A stretch of 43,779 nucleotides of DNA from Burkholderia aenigmatica (GTDB lineage: Bacteria > Pseudomonadota > Gammaproteobacteria > Burkholderiales > Burkholderiaceae), in NCBI RefSeq assembly GCF_902499175.1, contig NZ_CABVQC010000076.1:1-43779 (forward strand), written 5' to 3'. The notes beneath the pieces were generated by a model. That model was given only the letters and a program-made list of their open reading frames with translations, was not told the origin of the DNA and did no database searches. A program made the translations under genes and the position numbers. Positions 17,594-26,436 of this stretch are shown piece after piece; within the stretch, counting starts at the first letter, position 1, and each line of letters opens with the position of its first letter.

Positions 17594-18073
17594 CTACCTT
17601 TTACACGGCGTCGTCAGAGGTACCACCTGCACCCAGTTATTCGCGTAATAGCAGCCGTGCACGGCAAGGTCGCCACGCTCGGTGGCTTTCAAAGTCGCCC
17701 GAACGGCATCAACAAATGACATGTTCCGCCACGTGTACTCGCCAGTGATGTCGATGTCACGATCGACATCCCACTCGGAATTCCAGCCAGCCTCGTGCCC
17801 CCAGCGTACGATGAGTTTCCGGAAATTTTCATCGCTCGCTCGAACCGCGAACTCCTGCGTCGATCGAGGAACCGCTGTATCACCGCCGGCCGATACCATA
17901 GCGACGGATGAATCATTGGCAACGGTGACAGCAGCTCCGGATGCTGGAGCAACGGCCGCAGCTGCAGCCCCAGGAACGAATGCTTGATTCTTGTGCCCCT
18001 GCGCCGCCGCGAACGGCACTACGAGGGCGAGAGCGGCAGCGGCCCCACGCCGCAGTAAAGTCGATTTCTTCAT
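17594..18073 (-). CDS. TcpQ/PilL C-terminal-type secreted protein
   Basis: A 159-residue exported protein with a signal peptide (AAAALALVVPFAAAQG). Its C-terminal 90 residues match the TcpQ-type domain in outline: FAVRASDENFRKLIVRW, then a WNSEWDVDRDIDITGEYT strand pair, then SFVDAVRATLKAT and a cysteine-containing end (GCYYANNWVQVV). In TCP and PilL systems this domain binds the secretin and helps it reach the outer membrane. The start at 18073 overlaps the previous stop (ATGA). It is encoded in the virB8-virB10 operon rather than with pilN, which is unusual. Confidence 0.68.
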   Translation of the reverse strand: MKKSTLLRRGAAAALALVVPFAAAQGHKNQAFVPGAAAAAVAPASGAAVTVANDSSVAMVSAGGDTAVPRSTQEFAVRASDENFRKLIVRWGHEAGWNSEWDVDRDIDITGEYTWRNMSFVDAVRATLKATERGDLAVHGCYYANNWVQVVPLTTPCKR

Positions 18074-19581
18074 TTCGTCGTAGTCCCGGCAGTGGGTTGA
18101 AGCACGACCACGTAGCGGCTGTTCCCCACGTGAGTCAGATCCAGCGTCTTGCCGTCCAGGGTGAGTTCCATCTTCTCCCGTACGGGCATCGTGAATGCGG
18201 TCGGATCCGTCCACTTCACGGCAATGTCCGAGTTGTCGACACGATCGACGGCGTACATAGTTTTCGGCGACGTCCGCAGCTTCACCGTCAGGACAGAATT
18301 GGCTTCGCTGAGCGTCTCGATCCCGGCCTTCCCATTAATTTTCGCCAGGCCGCCAAGATCCGGCTCCGCGTAGATCAACTTGGCCTCCTTGTCCACCCCG
18401 AGATTGCATGCGCCCGCACCCGCCTTACCCAGATCAACAAGCTTGGCGTCGAAATTCGGCTCACGGTCAACCGGCGGAACCGTGATCTTCTTGTCCACGA
18501 CGCCCACACCCCACGTAAGCTGGTAGTGCTCTTTCTCCGCGAATACCGCCAAGGTTGAGCGAAGCGAGATCCCGCCGGTTCCGCTCGAGTTATCTCCATT
18601 GCTGGAATCCCCGTAGCCGGCAAGCGATGCGAGACGTCGAGCCCCTTCCTCGCGAGAGAGCACACCCGCTTGAACATCCGCCTTGATTGCATCCGCCTTG
18701 AACGCCGGTGAATCGGGCGACGCGTAGTTCACCGGAACCTGCGCCGGCTTGCTGTAGACGCGAATCTCGGCGTCGAGTCCATCAGCTCCCGAAGTATCAG
18801 CAGTCACGTTGATCACACTCGGCGGAACGCCATTTTTTACAAGCCAGTCTCGTACCGCGCCCGCGCGATTCTCTGCCAGCGTTTCCATCATGCTGTCGTC
18901 GTCGCGACCCATAATGACGACGCGACTCGCCTTCTTTGCGGCCGACAAAATCTCCGACGATGCAGATCGCTTCGGAACCAAAAGCTTCGAACTGCCGCGC
19001 TTGAACTGGACATCGAACTTGTCTTCCGTCGGAAGTTCCGTAGCCCACGAAGCATTGTCCCCAACAACTGGTGTTGCATAGCTATTCGCCTGCATTGCCT
19101 GGTGCACGTACACCGGGCGGTTGCGCTGCGTGACGGCGTACAGGCCGTCCATATCGACGTGCGACGCCGGCACCGTCCCAGGCTGATTCACCCGGGACAT
19201 GTCGACCGCGTGCGGCTTGGGACCGTCGTACTCTGCGACCCCGGTCTCCTGGCCTCGCTGGAATACAAAGCGATTCGCGACGAACGGCACGGTGTAGTAG
19301 ATGCCTTCCTGGTTCGGCTCGAGCAGTTTGTGATCTCCCGCATCGTCGAGCTGAATTACCGGTGCCGTCTTCCCGACAGGGAACTGAAAATAGGTTTTCG
19401 AACCATCATCGAACACCTGACTCGGACGAACGTCAGACCCGCCAGTGGTTCGATACGCGAAGTCGTAGTTCTGATTCGATGCCGCCGGCAGCGGCGCCGT
19501 GGCACACGCGGACATGGCCAGCCCCGAAACAACGGCAACGATGAAGCGCAGTTGCGCGAAGGATTTCAAACTGAGTTTCAC
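18070..19581 (-). CDS. Lipoprotein fusing a VirB9-like domain to an OmpA-like domain
   Basis: A 503-residue lipoprotein with lipobox LAMSAC. Residues about 35-110 (NYDFAYRTTGGSDVRPSQV, DDGSKTYFQFP) closely parallel the C-terminal domain of VirB9 encoded two genes upstream (NFDYRISGNAPFKPVQV, DNGTFTWIQMP). Residues about 185-275 look like an OmpA-type peptidoglycan-binding domain (FDVQFKRGSSKLLVP, AENRAGAVRDWLVKNGV). The last 150 residues are beta-rich and unrecognised. The GTG at 19581 is chosen because it lies 4 nt after the virB10 stop with AGGTGA upstream. It may correspond to the N-terminal part of long PilL proteins. It could anchor the channel or the pilus to outer membrane and cell wall. 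Confidence 0.7.
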   Translation of the reverse strand: MKLSLKSFAQLRFIVAVVSGLAMSACATAPLPAASNQNYDFAYRTTGGSDVRPSQVFDDGSKTYFQFPVGKTAPVIQLDDAGDHKLLEPNQEGIYYTVPFVANRFVFQRGQETGVAEYDGPKPHAVDMSRVNQPGTVPASHVDMDGLYAVTQRNRPVYVHQAMQANSYATPVVGDNASWATELPTEDKFDVQFKRGSSKLLVPKRSASSEILSAAKKASRVVIMGRDDDSMMETLAENRAGAVRDWLVKNGVPPSVINVTADTSGADGLDAEIRVYSKPAQVPVNYASPDSPAFKADAIKADVQAGVLSREEGARRLASLAGYGDSSNGDNSSGTGGISLRSTLAVFAEKEHYQLTWGVGVVDKKITVPPVDREPNFDAKLVDLGKAGAGACNLGVDKEAKLIYAEPDLGGLAKINGKAGIETLSEANSVLTVKLRTSPKTMYAVDRVDNSDIAVKWTDPTAFTMPVREKMELTLDGKTLDLTHVGNSRYVVVLQPTAGTTTK

Positions 19582-19585
19582 GATC

Positions 19586-20914
19586 TCACCTATGGTATGG
19601 CGGCAGCACAAGATCTTTCCCGAGGACGATACTCACGGGAGAACCCGGGGGAACGGTAATCGTCGGCGGGATGTTGTTGTAGCGGTTCAGCACCGACTGA
19701 GACGTCTGGACCATGATCTGGCCAGCGGCGTTGAGCGGCGAACTGCTACCCGCATAAACGTTGTTATTGCCACTATTCTTCGGCGTCGTCGCATATGCGA
19801 TCGCGGCAGGGATGATGGCCGTCGCAAAAATCTGCAGGATGTGGTTGTTCACATCGCCAGACAGACCCGTTGCGCCGCCCGAATCCGCCCCTTGCGAACT
19901 CGGTGTGTCCACGCAAACACCATCCGGACGGCAGATACGACCCACCGCAACCTCAATCCGCGACTGGCCAAGACGGATATCCCCGTTGTTCCCGCCGCTG
20001 ATCGACGACCCTGCGGGAATCATGACCTGCGTGCCAGTAACAGAGTCGTAGACATCGCTGACTACGCGCATCTCGATAGGGCCCGAAAGGTCGCTATCCA
20101 CCATTCGCGTCGTAACCGCTTGAATGAGGGTATTGCTGCGCACGTAATATTTCGCCGGAGGCGCATACGCTGTTTCAGCCGAGTGGTCCGAGAGCTTCGA
20201 GTTGTAATCCGTCAGCCATTGCGAGTTCGCTGTTGCGCCCGTCCCGGGGTTGTTGCCACTTTGCATTCCCGGCATGTGCTTCAGAATATTGCTCATGTCC
20301 GAAGCACTCGCGAGTTCACTCCGCTGGAGGTCGCTCATCTGAGGCGGAACATAACCCGGCGGCATATTCCCCTGAGCCGATCCCGATTGACCAGCATTCG
20401 ATTTCACCAAGACAGGCGAGTTTCTGATCATAGACTCGCGGTCCGGATCAGCCACGGCTCGACCGCCCTTCGCCCCATTCGAGGCCATCGTCGGTGGTAA
20501 CGGGGGCAACGCACCAGCAGGAGGTAGCCCCACCGTTGAGGAAGCGCCGCCGGGGGTTTGCGCTGGCGCCACGCCCATCCGGCCACTATTCGCCGATTGA
20601 GCAGCCAGCAGCTCTTGCTGCTTCTTCAGAGCATCTGCCTTCTGCCTGCCTTCCTGAATCTTCTCGAGTTGAACACTCTGTTCCGCGGCTGCCTTGTCCT
20701 TGTCAATGGATGACGGATCCGCCGCCGGACCGAGTTCAGTTGCATGAGGAGGAGTCGGATTGAATTCGTGACGATTCACGCTCTTTCCGCCGAACTTGAT
20801 ATAAGCGGCCACCAGGACGACCGCGGCAAGAAGAAGCACGATCTTCCAGTGCATGTTCTTCTTGGGCAAGCCTCCATCGTTGGCTTCCGGATCGATGATC
20901 GACTTGTTGGTCAT
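19586..20914 (-). CDS. virB10: VirB10/TrbI-like type IV secretion core protein
   Basis: A 442-residue protein spanning both membranes as the scaffold of the secretion core complex. A single inner-membrane helix lies at about residues 24-42 (KIVLLLAAVVLVAAYIKFG). A proline-rich and coiled-coil linker runs to about 150. The C-terminal beta-barrel domain carries VMIPAGSSISG and ends with VSIVLGKDLVLPP, the usual TrbI/VirB10 closing motif. Start and stop overlap or abut the neighbours virB9 (4 bp overlap) and the lipoprotein gene (4-nt gap), indicating one operon. Confidence 0.92.
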   Translation of the reverse strand: MTNKSIIDPEANDGGLPKKNMHWKIVLLLAAVVLVAAYIKFGGKSVNRHEFNPTPPHATELGPAADPSSIDKDKAAAEQSVQLEKIQEGRQKADALKKQQELLAAQSANSGRMGVAPAQTPGGASSTVGLPPAGALPPLPPTMASNGAKGGRAVADPDRESMIRNSPVLVKSNAGQSGSAQGNMPPGYVPPQMSDLQRSELASASDMSNILKHMPGMQSGNNPGTGATANSQWLTDYNSKLSDHSAETAYAPPAKYYVRSNTLIQAVTTRMVDSDLSGPIEMRVVSDVYDSVTGTQVMIPAGSSISGGNNGDIRLGQSRIEVAVGRICRPDGVCVDTPSSQGADSGGATGLSGDVNNHILQIFATAIIPAAIAYATTPKNSGNNNVYAGSSSPLNAAGQIMVQTSQSVLNRYNNIPPTITVPPGSPVSIVLGKDLVLPPYHR

Positions 20915-21678
20915 TGAGCGACCTTGTTGTTCGTGATCTCGACTTCTTCCTTGCCGATCTTCAGCAGGAACTTGTGCATGACCTTCGTGACCTTCAGATA
21001 TTTCCCGTCGACAACTGGATCAAGTGCCGCATAACGGTTATCCGGCGTAACCCAGAAAACTGCCGGCCAATCCTGAATGTTGGCGGGCATCTGGATCCAC
21101 GTAAACGTGCCGTTGTCGATCACCTGCACGGGTTTGAACGGAGCATTGCCGCTGATGCGGTAGTCGAAGTTCAACTGTTCGACGTCGACGCCGCGCGTCA
21201 GCGGGTCGTTTGCGGTCGGTCCCACTCCAGATGCCTTGGGAGCAGCAGTCGTCGCGAGCGGTTGCAACATCGACGTGCCGGGATATCCCCACGTAACCCG
21301 TTGGTACCACTTGCCCACGTCCGATTCCGTCGAGCGCAGCATGAGTTGATACGTGCGATGGTCTGTAACAACCGTGCCCGAAGTCACAACATCGTCGTAC
21401 TTCGGCCGAATGAAGATGTGGCCTGCAACGCCTGTTTCGCAGTCCCAGGAGAACGAATCGCCGAGGGCAACGCCCTTCACAACCTCTCCGGGTTCCAGTT
21501 GGATATCCGTCACAGCCTTGGGGCGAGTGAGGATCTGATAGGTGTTGTTCGGATCAAAGTCGAAACGAACGAGTCTGGTGTCACCCGGCAGCGGAGTTGC
21601 AATCAACACCGCATGGGCGCTCAGCGGACCCGCGAGGAACAGAATCGCGGCGAGAATTCTCACAATGAACGACATCAT
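20911..21678 (-). CDS. virB9: VirB9/TrbG-like type IV secretion core protein
   Basis: A 255-residue periplasmic protein with a signal peptide (ILAAILFLAGPLSAHA). The N-terminal domain shows LPGDTRLVRFDFDPNNTYQI and the GDSFSWDCE and HIFIRPK strands typical of VirB9. The C-terminal domain (about 165-250) binds VirB7 and VirB10 in known systems. No separate VirB7 lipoprotein gene is visible. The start overlaps the virB8 stop (TAATG). Confidence 0.92.
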   Translation of the reverse strand: MMSFIVRILAAILFLAGPLSAHAVLIATPLPGDTRLVRFDFDPNNTYQILTRPKAVTDIQLEPGEVVKGVALGDSFSWDCETGVAGHIFIRPKYDDVVTSGTVVTDHRTYQLMLRSTESDVGKWYQRVTWGYPGTSMLQPLATTAAPKASGVGPTANDPLTRGVDVEQLNFDYRISGNAPFKPVQVIDNGTFTWIQMPANIQDWPAVFWVTPDNRYAALDPVVDGKYLKVTKVMHKFLLKIGKEEVEITNNKVAQ

Positions 21679-22376
21679 TAAAAGTCCTCGACGCGGGCGA
21701 AGTGGGTGATGTAGAGGCCAACGGGATTGCTCGCAATATCCTCCTCGCTCTTCGGCGCGGAAATTGCGTAGTGGACCGTAATCCGATATTGCTTCGTATC
21801 CGGATCGCCCGTACCGCCACCGGCGACGGTCGTCAAAAAGATGAAGCCGACACCGTTCTCGCCTGGGTCAACGCTCTTGACGTGAACGACACGTGTGTAC
21901 TGCGCGTTGAGCGCCAATTTGCCGAAGGGGTTGTCGTCCCTCATCATCTGGGCAAACTCGCCGACGGCTGCACCTCGACAAAGCGCCTGCGCGGCCTTTA
22001 GATCTTTCTGCGATGTGTACTGGTCGATGGTGAGCGCTTTTTCCGCCCAATGCCTGAGGAAATAGGAGCGCATGTTGCGATTCGGGGTGAATTGCACAGC
22101 GGCGACAGCGCCACCGTTGGCAATCGCACCATCGGCCTGCGGCTGCACCATCCACGGAACGATCGTCTTAAGTGGCAAGAGACGATAGAAATCCGCCGCC
22201 ATGACGACCAAGCCCAAACCCATGACCACGGCGATGATGAACCATCGCGCGGCGTTGGCCTGGCTTGTGCCGATGATTTCGAAGAATTCGCGCTTGGCCT
22301 TGTCGTATGCCGTGACCGGCCCGGCATTTCCCGCCATCAGCGCGTCGACTGGTTTTTCTTTCCGATTGAACAGCAT
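21678..22376 (-). CDS. virB8: VirB8/TrbF-like inner-membrane type IV secretion protein
   Basis: A 232-residue bitopic protein with a cytoplasmic N-terminus, one helix at about 42-62 (WFIIAVVMGLGLVVMAADFY) and a periplasmic NTF2-like VirB8 domain. The end has TVHYAISAPKSEEDIASNP, where VirB8 proteins carry their conserved NPxG region (here NPVGLYI). The start at 22376 is set by GGAG and GGGGAG upstream; the frame remains open further upstream but only translates the promoter-operator. First gene of the virB8-9-10-lipoprotein-TcpQ operon. Confidence 0.9.
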   Translation of the reverse strand: MLFNRKEKPVDALMAGNAGPVTAYDKAKREFFEIIGTSQANAARWFIIAVVMGLGLVVMAADFYRLLPLKTIVPWMVQPQADGAIANGGAVAAVQFTPNRNMRSYFLRHWAEKALTIDQYTSQKDLKAAQALCRGAAVGEFAQMMRDDNPFGKLALNAQYTRVVHVKSVDPGENGVGFIFLTTVAGGGTGDPDTKQYRITVHYAISAPKSEEDIASNPVGLYITHFARVEDF

Positions 22377-22393
22377 GCTCCCCGCTCCGAGAT

Positions 22394-22412
22394 TTCTTAG
22401 CAGGAAGTAAAA
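22394..22412 (-). promoter_or_regulatory. virB8 promoter -10-like hexamer with 13-bp operator
   Basis: TTCTTAGCAGGAA at 22394-22406 (plus). The minus strand reads TTTTACTTCCTGCTAAGAA, so the -10-like TTTACT abuts the palindrome. The operator ends only 17 bp before the virB8 start. A TTGACC about 15 bp upstream could be the -35. Confidence 0.68.
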
Positions 22413-22523
22413 CATGGGGGCTTAGTGGTCAACCATTCTAAAAGAACGCCTAAGAAGGGGTCCTTTCCCCGGGTGGACTACTCGGATGTCCGATGGTGAC
22501 CGTAACATTCCTCGACTAACGTC

Positions 22524-22561
22524 AAAAGAAAAGGGCAGGCCCGTGGAAACAGGACCTGCCC
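22524..22561 (-). terminator. Intrinsic terminator after the AAA+ gene
   Basis: On the minus strand GGGCAGGTCC and GGGCCTGCCC form a 10-bp stem (one G-T pair) with a 9-nt loop, followed by TTTTCTTTT. It closes the long virB11-to-AAA+ operon. Confidence 0.88.
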
Positions 22562-22581
22562 CGATCGCGAAAGCACTCAGA

Positions 22582-24528
22582 TCAGTTGCGAGAAATTGTT
22601 TCCCGGGCCTCCACAATGTCGTCGACCGTAAGACTAGCTTCCTCGCCATCCAGCATCCTCACGGCACACTGGTTCACAGCTTCCTGGAGGATTGCGTCGA
22701 CGTTTGCAATCGACTCCCCTTTCAGGGCATCCACCACGCTAGCCACGAAGCTGTTCAACGGCTCGATGCCTCGTTTCTCCAGCCAGCCCGAAACGTATGT
22801 CTCGATACCCACTTCATCAGGAAGATCGAAACGTACCTTCTCGGTAAAGCGGCCGCCGCGCATCGCAGCCTCATCGATATCGTCCACGAAGTTCGTGGCT
22901 GCGACGAAAACGATATCCGGTGTTTTGCCAGCCGCGCCGTCCATCGAGACCAGGACCTTGTTGGTCAGGGCAGAGACGCTGGACATCTGGCGGTTGCGGA
23001 GAATATCGTCGGCCTCATCCAAGAAAACGATCACCGGACGAATGTCTTTGGCCTCGCGAATCAGCTTATCCCACGACGACGGATCAGCCATCAGCGTACT
23101 GCCGGTGGTCTGCAAGAACGCCCATCCCGTCGCCTTTGCCAGAGCCCGAGCCGCTTCGGTCTTGCCCGTTCCCGGAGGACCATAGAACACGATACCAGTC
23201 GGCGCTTTGCCGCCCATCTCCTCGATCTGGCTGATTTTTGACATACGGGTTGCGATCGCCTTCAGACGCTTGCTCGACGCGACAGATAGGATAATTTCGT
23301 CCAGCCCTTTCGTATTCTCAGGGATCTTGCCTGCGCGACCTTGCAGAGCTCGCATCGCAGCCATCAAATCGTCGAAGTCAAAGCTATTCCGATTGGTCTT
23401 TCGCTTCACTTCCCGAATTTGCTCACCAACCGACTGAATACGCTTGCTGGAATAGCCGACCCAACGCTTGGCTGCACGTTCCACTGCTGCGTGCGGAATT
23501 TCCACATACGGCACATAACGCTTGAGGGAGGCATCGAGAAGTGCGAGACGGGCGGGCTCATCCGGCGTCGGAACTTCGATTTTGAAATCGAATCGTCCTT
23601 CGCGCATCCCGGCAGCATCGAGCTTGTCGAGGTAGTTCGTTGCAGCAACCACGACGACACGATGCGCACGGATGTCTACCAGCTCCGTCAGCAGTGCATT
23701 CGTGATCTTCCCTTCCTCACCGCCTGCCTCGGCCATCCCAGCCCGGTCGACGAGCAGACTATCGGCTTCGTCGATGAAGAGCATGCACGGAGCGTGTGCC
23801 TTCGCGTCCGCAAACGCCTGAACGATGCTTTCCGTCGTCTGGTTCTTCCAACGGCTGGCCACGTCGCTGTTTCGCAGCTTGATCAGTGGAAGCTTGAATT
23901 CACCGGCCAAGCACTCCGCAAATTCTGTTTTGCCATTCCCCGGCTCGCCGTGCAGGAGGATACCGTTGCGCGGGTCCTCGCCCTCCGAGCGCTTCGCCAG
24001 AATGTCCGACACGGCGCCGCGGAGGCGATCTTTTAGATCCTCCATCCCCACGAGCGAATCAAGCGTCTTTCGCGGAGTTGCAACCGGAAGATGCGGCAGC
24101 GGCGTAGAGCTTGTTTCTTGCGGATTGTTCACGACCATGGCGCGCTCCCGACCATCGGCGGCCTCAGGGAACTTCCGGGCCAGCCACGGGTAGACCGAGA
24201 GAATCGGCAGGAAACCTGCGAACCCCCAGAACTCCCCGGCCTCCGCATGACCCGACATCAGCGCGATCCAGCTAAACGCAAAGACAGTGATTGCCACGTA
24301 AGCGATAGCCCGGAATCGGATAGCCGCAAGCCCGAGGACCACAATGACGACCGATGCGACTCGGCCGTACAGAACCACGTCATGCGCCGATTGGTTCGAC
24401 GTGAGCAGCTGCCACGTCTCCCAGGCCCATGCAATCGCTGACAGGACCGCGAACGCCAGAAGGGCGATGACCGCCAGGCCGAGAAGTGTATCGAGAGGGT
24501 TCGATCGACGATAATGCCCGTTCATCAT
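22582..24528 (-). CDS. Membrane-anchored tandem AAA+ ATPase
   Basis: A 648-residue protein with two or three membrane segments (about 14-35, 52-70, 74-92), followed by two complete AAA+ modules. Module 1: Walker A GEPGNGKT 194-201, Walker B LFIDEAD 250-256, sensor AATN 295-298, arginine finger region MREGRFD. Module 2: Walker A GPPGTGKT 450-457, Walker B VFLDEADD about 501-508, sensor AATNF, MRGGRF. Both modules look catalytically intact. This resembles Cdc48/spastin-type remodellers rather than the VirB4/VirB11/VirD4 motors. It is the last gene of the virB operon and overlaps the stop of the small gene before it. I infer a role in remodelling or turnover of the channel or pilin; no known VirB component has this layout. 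Confidence 0.85.
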   Translation of the reverse strand: MMNGHYRRSNPLDTLLGLAVIALLAFAVLSAIAWAWETWQLLTSNQSAHDVVLYGRVASVVIVVLGLAAIRFRAIAYVAITVFAFSWIALMSGHAEAGEFWGFAGFLPILSVYPWLARKFPEAADGRERAMVVNNPQETSSTPLPHLPVATPRKTLDSLVGMEDLKDRLRGAVSDILAKRSEGEDPRNGILLHGEPGNGKTEFAECLAGEFKLPLIKLRNSDVASRWKNQTTESIVQAFADAKAHAPCMLFIDEADSLLVDRAGMAEAGGEEGKITNALLTELVDIRAHRVVVVAATNYLDKLDAAGMREGRFDFKIEVPTPDEPARLALLDASLKRYVPYVEIPHAAVERAAKRWVGYSSKRIQSVGEQIREVKRKTNRNSFDFDDLMAAMRALQGRAGKIPENTKGLDEIILSVASSKRLKAIATRMSKISQIEEMGGKAPTGIVFYGPPGTGKTEAARALAKATGWAFLQTTGSTLMADPSSWDKLIREAKDIRPVIVFLDEADDILRNRQMSSVSALTNKVLVSMDGAAGKTPDIVFVAATNFVDDIDEAAMRGGRFTEKVRFDLPDEVGIETYVSGWLEKRGIEPLNSFVASVVDALKGESIANVDAILQEAVNQCAVRMLDGEEASLTVDDIVEARETISRN

Positions 24529-24671
24529 TCGCCTCCATGCGCCGGCGAACGAGCCGAATCGAAGTGAACTTGGGCGCTGCGTGACGAATGGTCCACGTTC
24601 AGGCTGGTGTTGTAGTACCAGCCATACCAGGCAAGCGCAGCAAACAGAATGGTTCGGTAGAGGGTGGTCAT
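24525..24671 (-). CDS. Small membrane protein (48 aa)
   Basis: A short frame preceded by AAGGAG at 9 nt, encoding one hydrophobic segment (TILFAALAWYGWYY) and a polar tail. The stop overlaps the AAA+ start as ATGA, so the two are translationally coupled, and a functional link with the membrane-anchored AAA+ protein is likely. No family recognised. A VirB7-like role is conceivable but there is no lipobox. Confidence 0.6.
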   Translation of the reverse strand: MTTLYRTILFAALAWYGWYYNTSLNVDHSSRSAQVHFDSARSPAHGGE

Positions 24672-24735
24672 GTTTCCGGTCTCCTTACCCCCTAATGTAC
24701 GTGAAGGCGATCCGGAAACAAGCCCCCACGAGTGA

Positions 24736-25026
24736 CTAGAAGAGAAGGCGGTAGATGAAGGGGATCGCTTCCAAGACGGTCCACAAGATGAGCCCACCGA
24801 TCCCCACGAGAAAGACAACCGGCTGCTCAATAAGCGTCCGCGCCAGCGTTACGCCGATCGCACTTGGGACGGACTCCCGAACCATTGCGTGCAACTGGCT
24901 TTCCCTCGAATCCCATTCCTCTTCTGTATCCGGACCCGCGCGAAGCATGTGTAGCGTTTCCACAAATGCTTCTCGAAAGGTCCTCTTCGTCTCGCGTTCG
25001 TCGCCTTCTGCCCCGGTGGTGCTCAT
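24736..25026 (-). CDS. Small membrane protein (96 aa)
   Basis: A 96-residue protein with a good AAAGGA ribosome site, 37 bp after virB6. A charged N-terminal half (ERETKRTFREAFVETLHML) is followed by a C-terminal hydrophobic stretch, about 65-95 (QPVVFLVGIGGLILWTVLEA). No family recognised. It lies between virB6 and the AAA+ module, so it may be an accessory of either. Confidence 0.68.
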   Translation of the reverse strand: MSTTGAEGDERETKRTFREAFVETLHMLRAGPDTEEEWDSRESQLHAMVRESVPSAIGVTLARTLIEQPVVFLVGIGGLILWTVLEAIPFIYRLLF

Positions 25027-25063
25027 GCAATTCCTTTCAAGTGCCTATCAACAGGTCGATAAA

Positions 25064-26371
25064 TTAGCGCTTGGACGTACTGCCACCGCGTGCTTGCGCC
25101 ATGGTTGCCCGAACACCGCCGCCCGAGGCCATCGTGTTTCTGGACCCACTACTCCCACCGCCACCACGGGCCCCGCCACCGCCACCCCGAATCCGGTTTA
25201 GCGCAGCCTGGCCGGCCGACTTGAGGCCTTGACCGGCCGCGCGAGCACCTTTACCCGCAAGCTGACCCGAGCGCTGGGCGGCCGAACCAAGGCCCCTATG
25301 CGGCCCCCAGTTCTTCACGCTAGACCAGGCGCTAAAGCCCATGCCAACCCGCGAACCGCCTTGGAGCAGGCCCATCGCAATGCCGTTGATTTCCGACATC
25401 ATGTAGGCGATCACCAGAGCGAGTACGACCAGGACCACATACAGAATGACGTTCGTGGCCGTCGCCCCCTGCGCAACGGTCGTCATGGTGGTCATCAAGG
25501 TGTTGGTCATCTTGATCATGATTGCGCCGACGATCTGCATCATGCCGGCGCCAATCATGTACTTCAACCACCCATCGAACAGGAAAGTGGTGTACGGCAT
25601 CAGGAGCCAAGGCACCATCACGGGCGCAACTGCCAAGCCGATGTATACCTTCATCTGCGAGAGGATGTAATTTCCTGCCCACAACGCCGCGGCGCCAGCC
25701 ACAATAACGGTCGTCGCCAATTTCAGAATCACAATTGCGAGTCCGGCGAGAATCGAGCCGAGATCGAAATCACCGATCGTATGGAAGAGCGACGAAAACC
25801 AGTTGCTCCCACTCGACCCCGACGACGTCGAGCTTCCGTCCGCACTTGCCCAAAGACTGGAGATCGCGGTGAAAAAACTCTTGAAGCCACCGGACAAATT
25901 TGTACCAGCGCCAAACTGGTTTGAAATTTGGGAGAAGGTCTGCGTAAGCGCGTTCTGCGAGCTCGAATTCAGGCACGCCATCACAATGCCGAGCATTAGG
26001 ATCTGGATGATGATCTGCGCGAAGACCTCACCCAAAGACTCGCCCTTTAGCATTCCAGTGATCGCGGTCCAGACGAACATCACGCTGAAGAGCACCCACT
26101 CCAGTTCGGCACCATCCGCAGCCAAGGTACCGCTCATATTGCTGAAATTTGACTGAATCGTGCTTTCCAGTTGATTCAGATCGTTCGTCACCTGGGAGAC
26201 GAAACCCGAGTCCGCCGCGGAAATCGAAATCCCGGACGAGCCTGAGCTCTGCGCGAAGGTCGAGATCGAGAAAAGCATGCACGCGATAAACGCCACAACC
26301 GATAGCAGCCAGAATATCCCGGCTCGGTCGGACGATCTTTTCGATGATATTTGCATACTCACGCTGAACAT
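25064..26371 (-). CDS. virB6: VirB6/TrbL-like polytopic inner-membrane protein
   Basis: A 435-residue integral membrane component of the secretion channel. A hydrophobic N-terminus (IFWLLSVVAFIACMLFSIS) probably acts as a signal. Five or more further membrane segments lie between about 85 and 330, with the conserved tryptophan-containing TrbL/VirB6 region around 215-260. The tail from about 345 is rich in Gly, Arg and Ser and probably cytoplasmic and disordered. The start at 26371 is preceded by AAGGA at 7 nt. Its position after the virB5-type genes is the usual VirB/Trb order. Confidence 0.85.
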   Translation of the reverse strand: MFSVSMQISSKRSSDRAGIFWLLSVVAFIACMLFSISTFAQSSGSSGISISAADSGFVSQVTNDLNQLESTIQSNFSNMSGTLAADGAELEWVLFSVMFVWTAITGMLKGESLGEVFAQIIIQILMLGIVMACLNSSSQNALTQTFSQISNQFGAGTNLSGGFKSFFTAISSLWASADGSSTSSGSSGSNWFSSLFHTIGDFDLGSILAGLAIVILKLATTVIVAGAAALWAGNYILSQMKVYIGLAVAPVMVPWLLMPYTTFLFDGWLKYMIGAGMMQIVGAIMIKMTNTLMTTMTTVAQGATATNVILYVVLVVLALVIAYMMSEINGIAMGLLQGGSRVGMGFSAWSSVKNWGPHRGLGSAAQRSGQLAGKGARAAGQGLKSAGQAALNRIRGGGGGARGGGGSSGSRNTMASGGGVRATMAQARGGSTSKR

Positions 26372-26436
26372 ACCGGCTTCCTTTGAGACATTTCGCCTAA
26401 CTGCCACTCACCCGCCTGCGCACCAGGCGGGCCCCT

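Noticed and set aside
22377..22415. Upstream extension of virB8 by 13 codons
   Set aside because: The extra codons only translate the -10-like hexamer and the operator, while a good ribosome site precedes the ATG at 22376.
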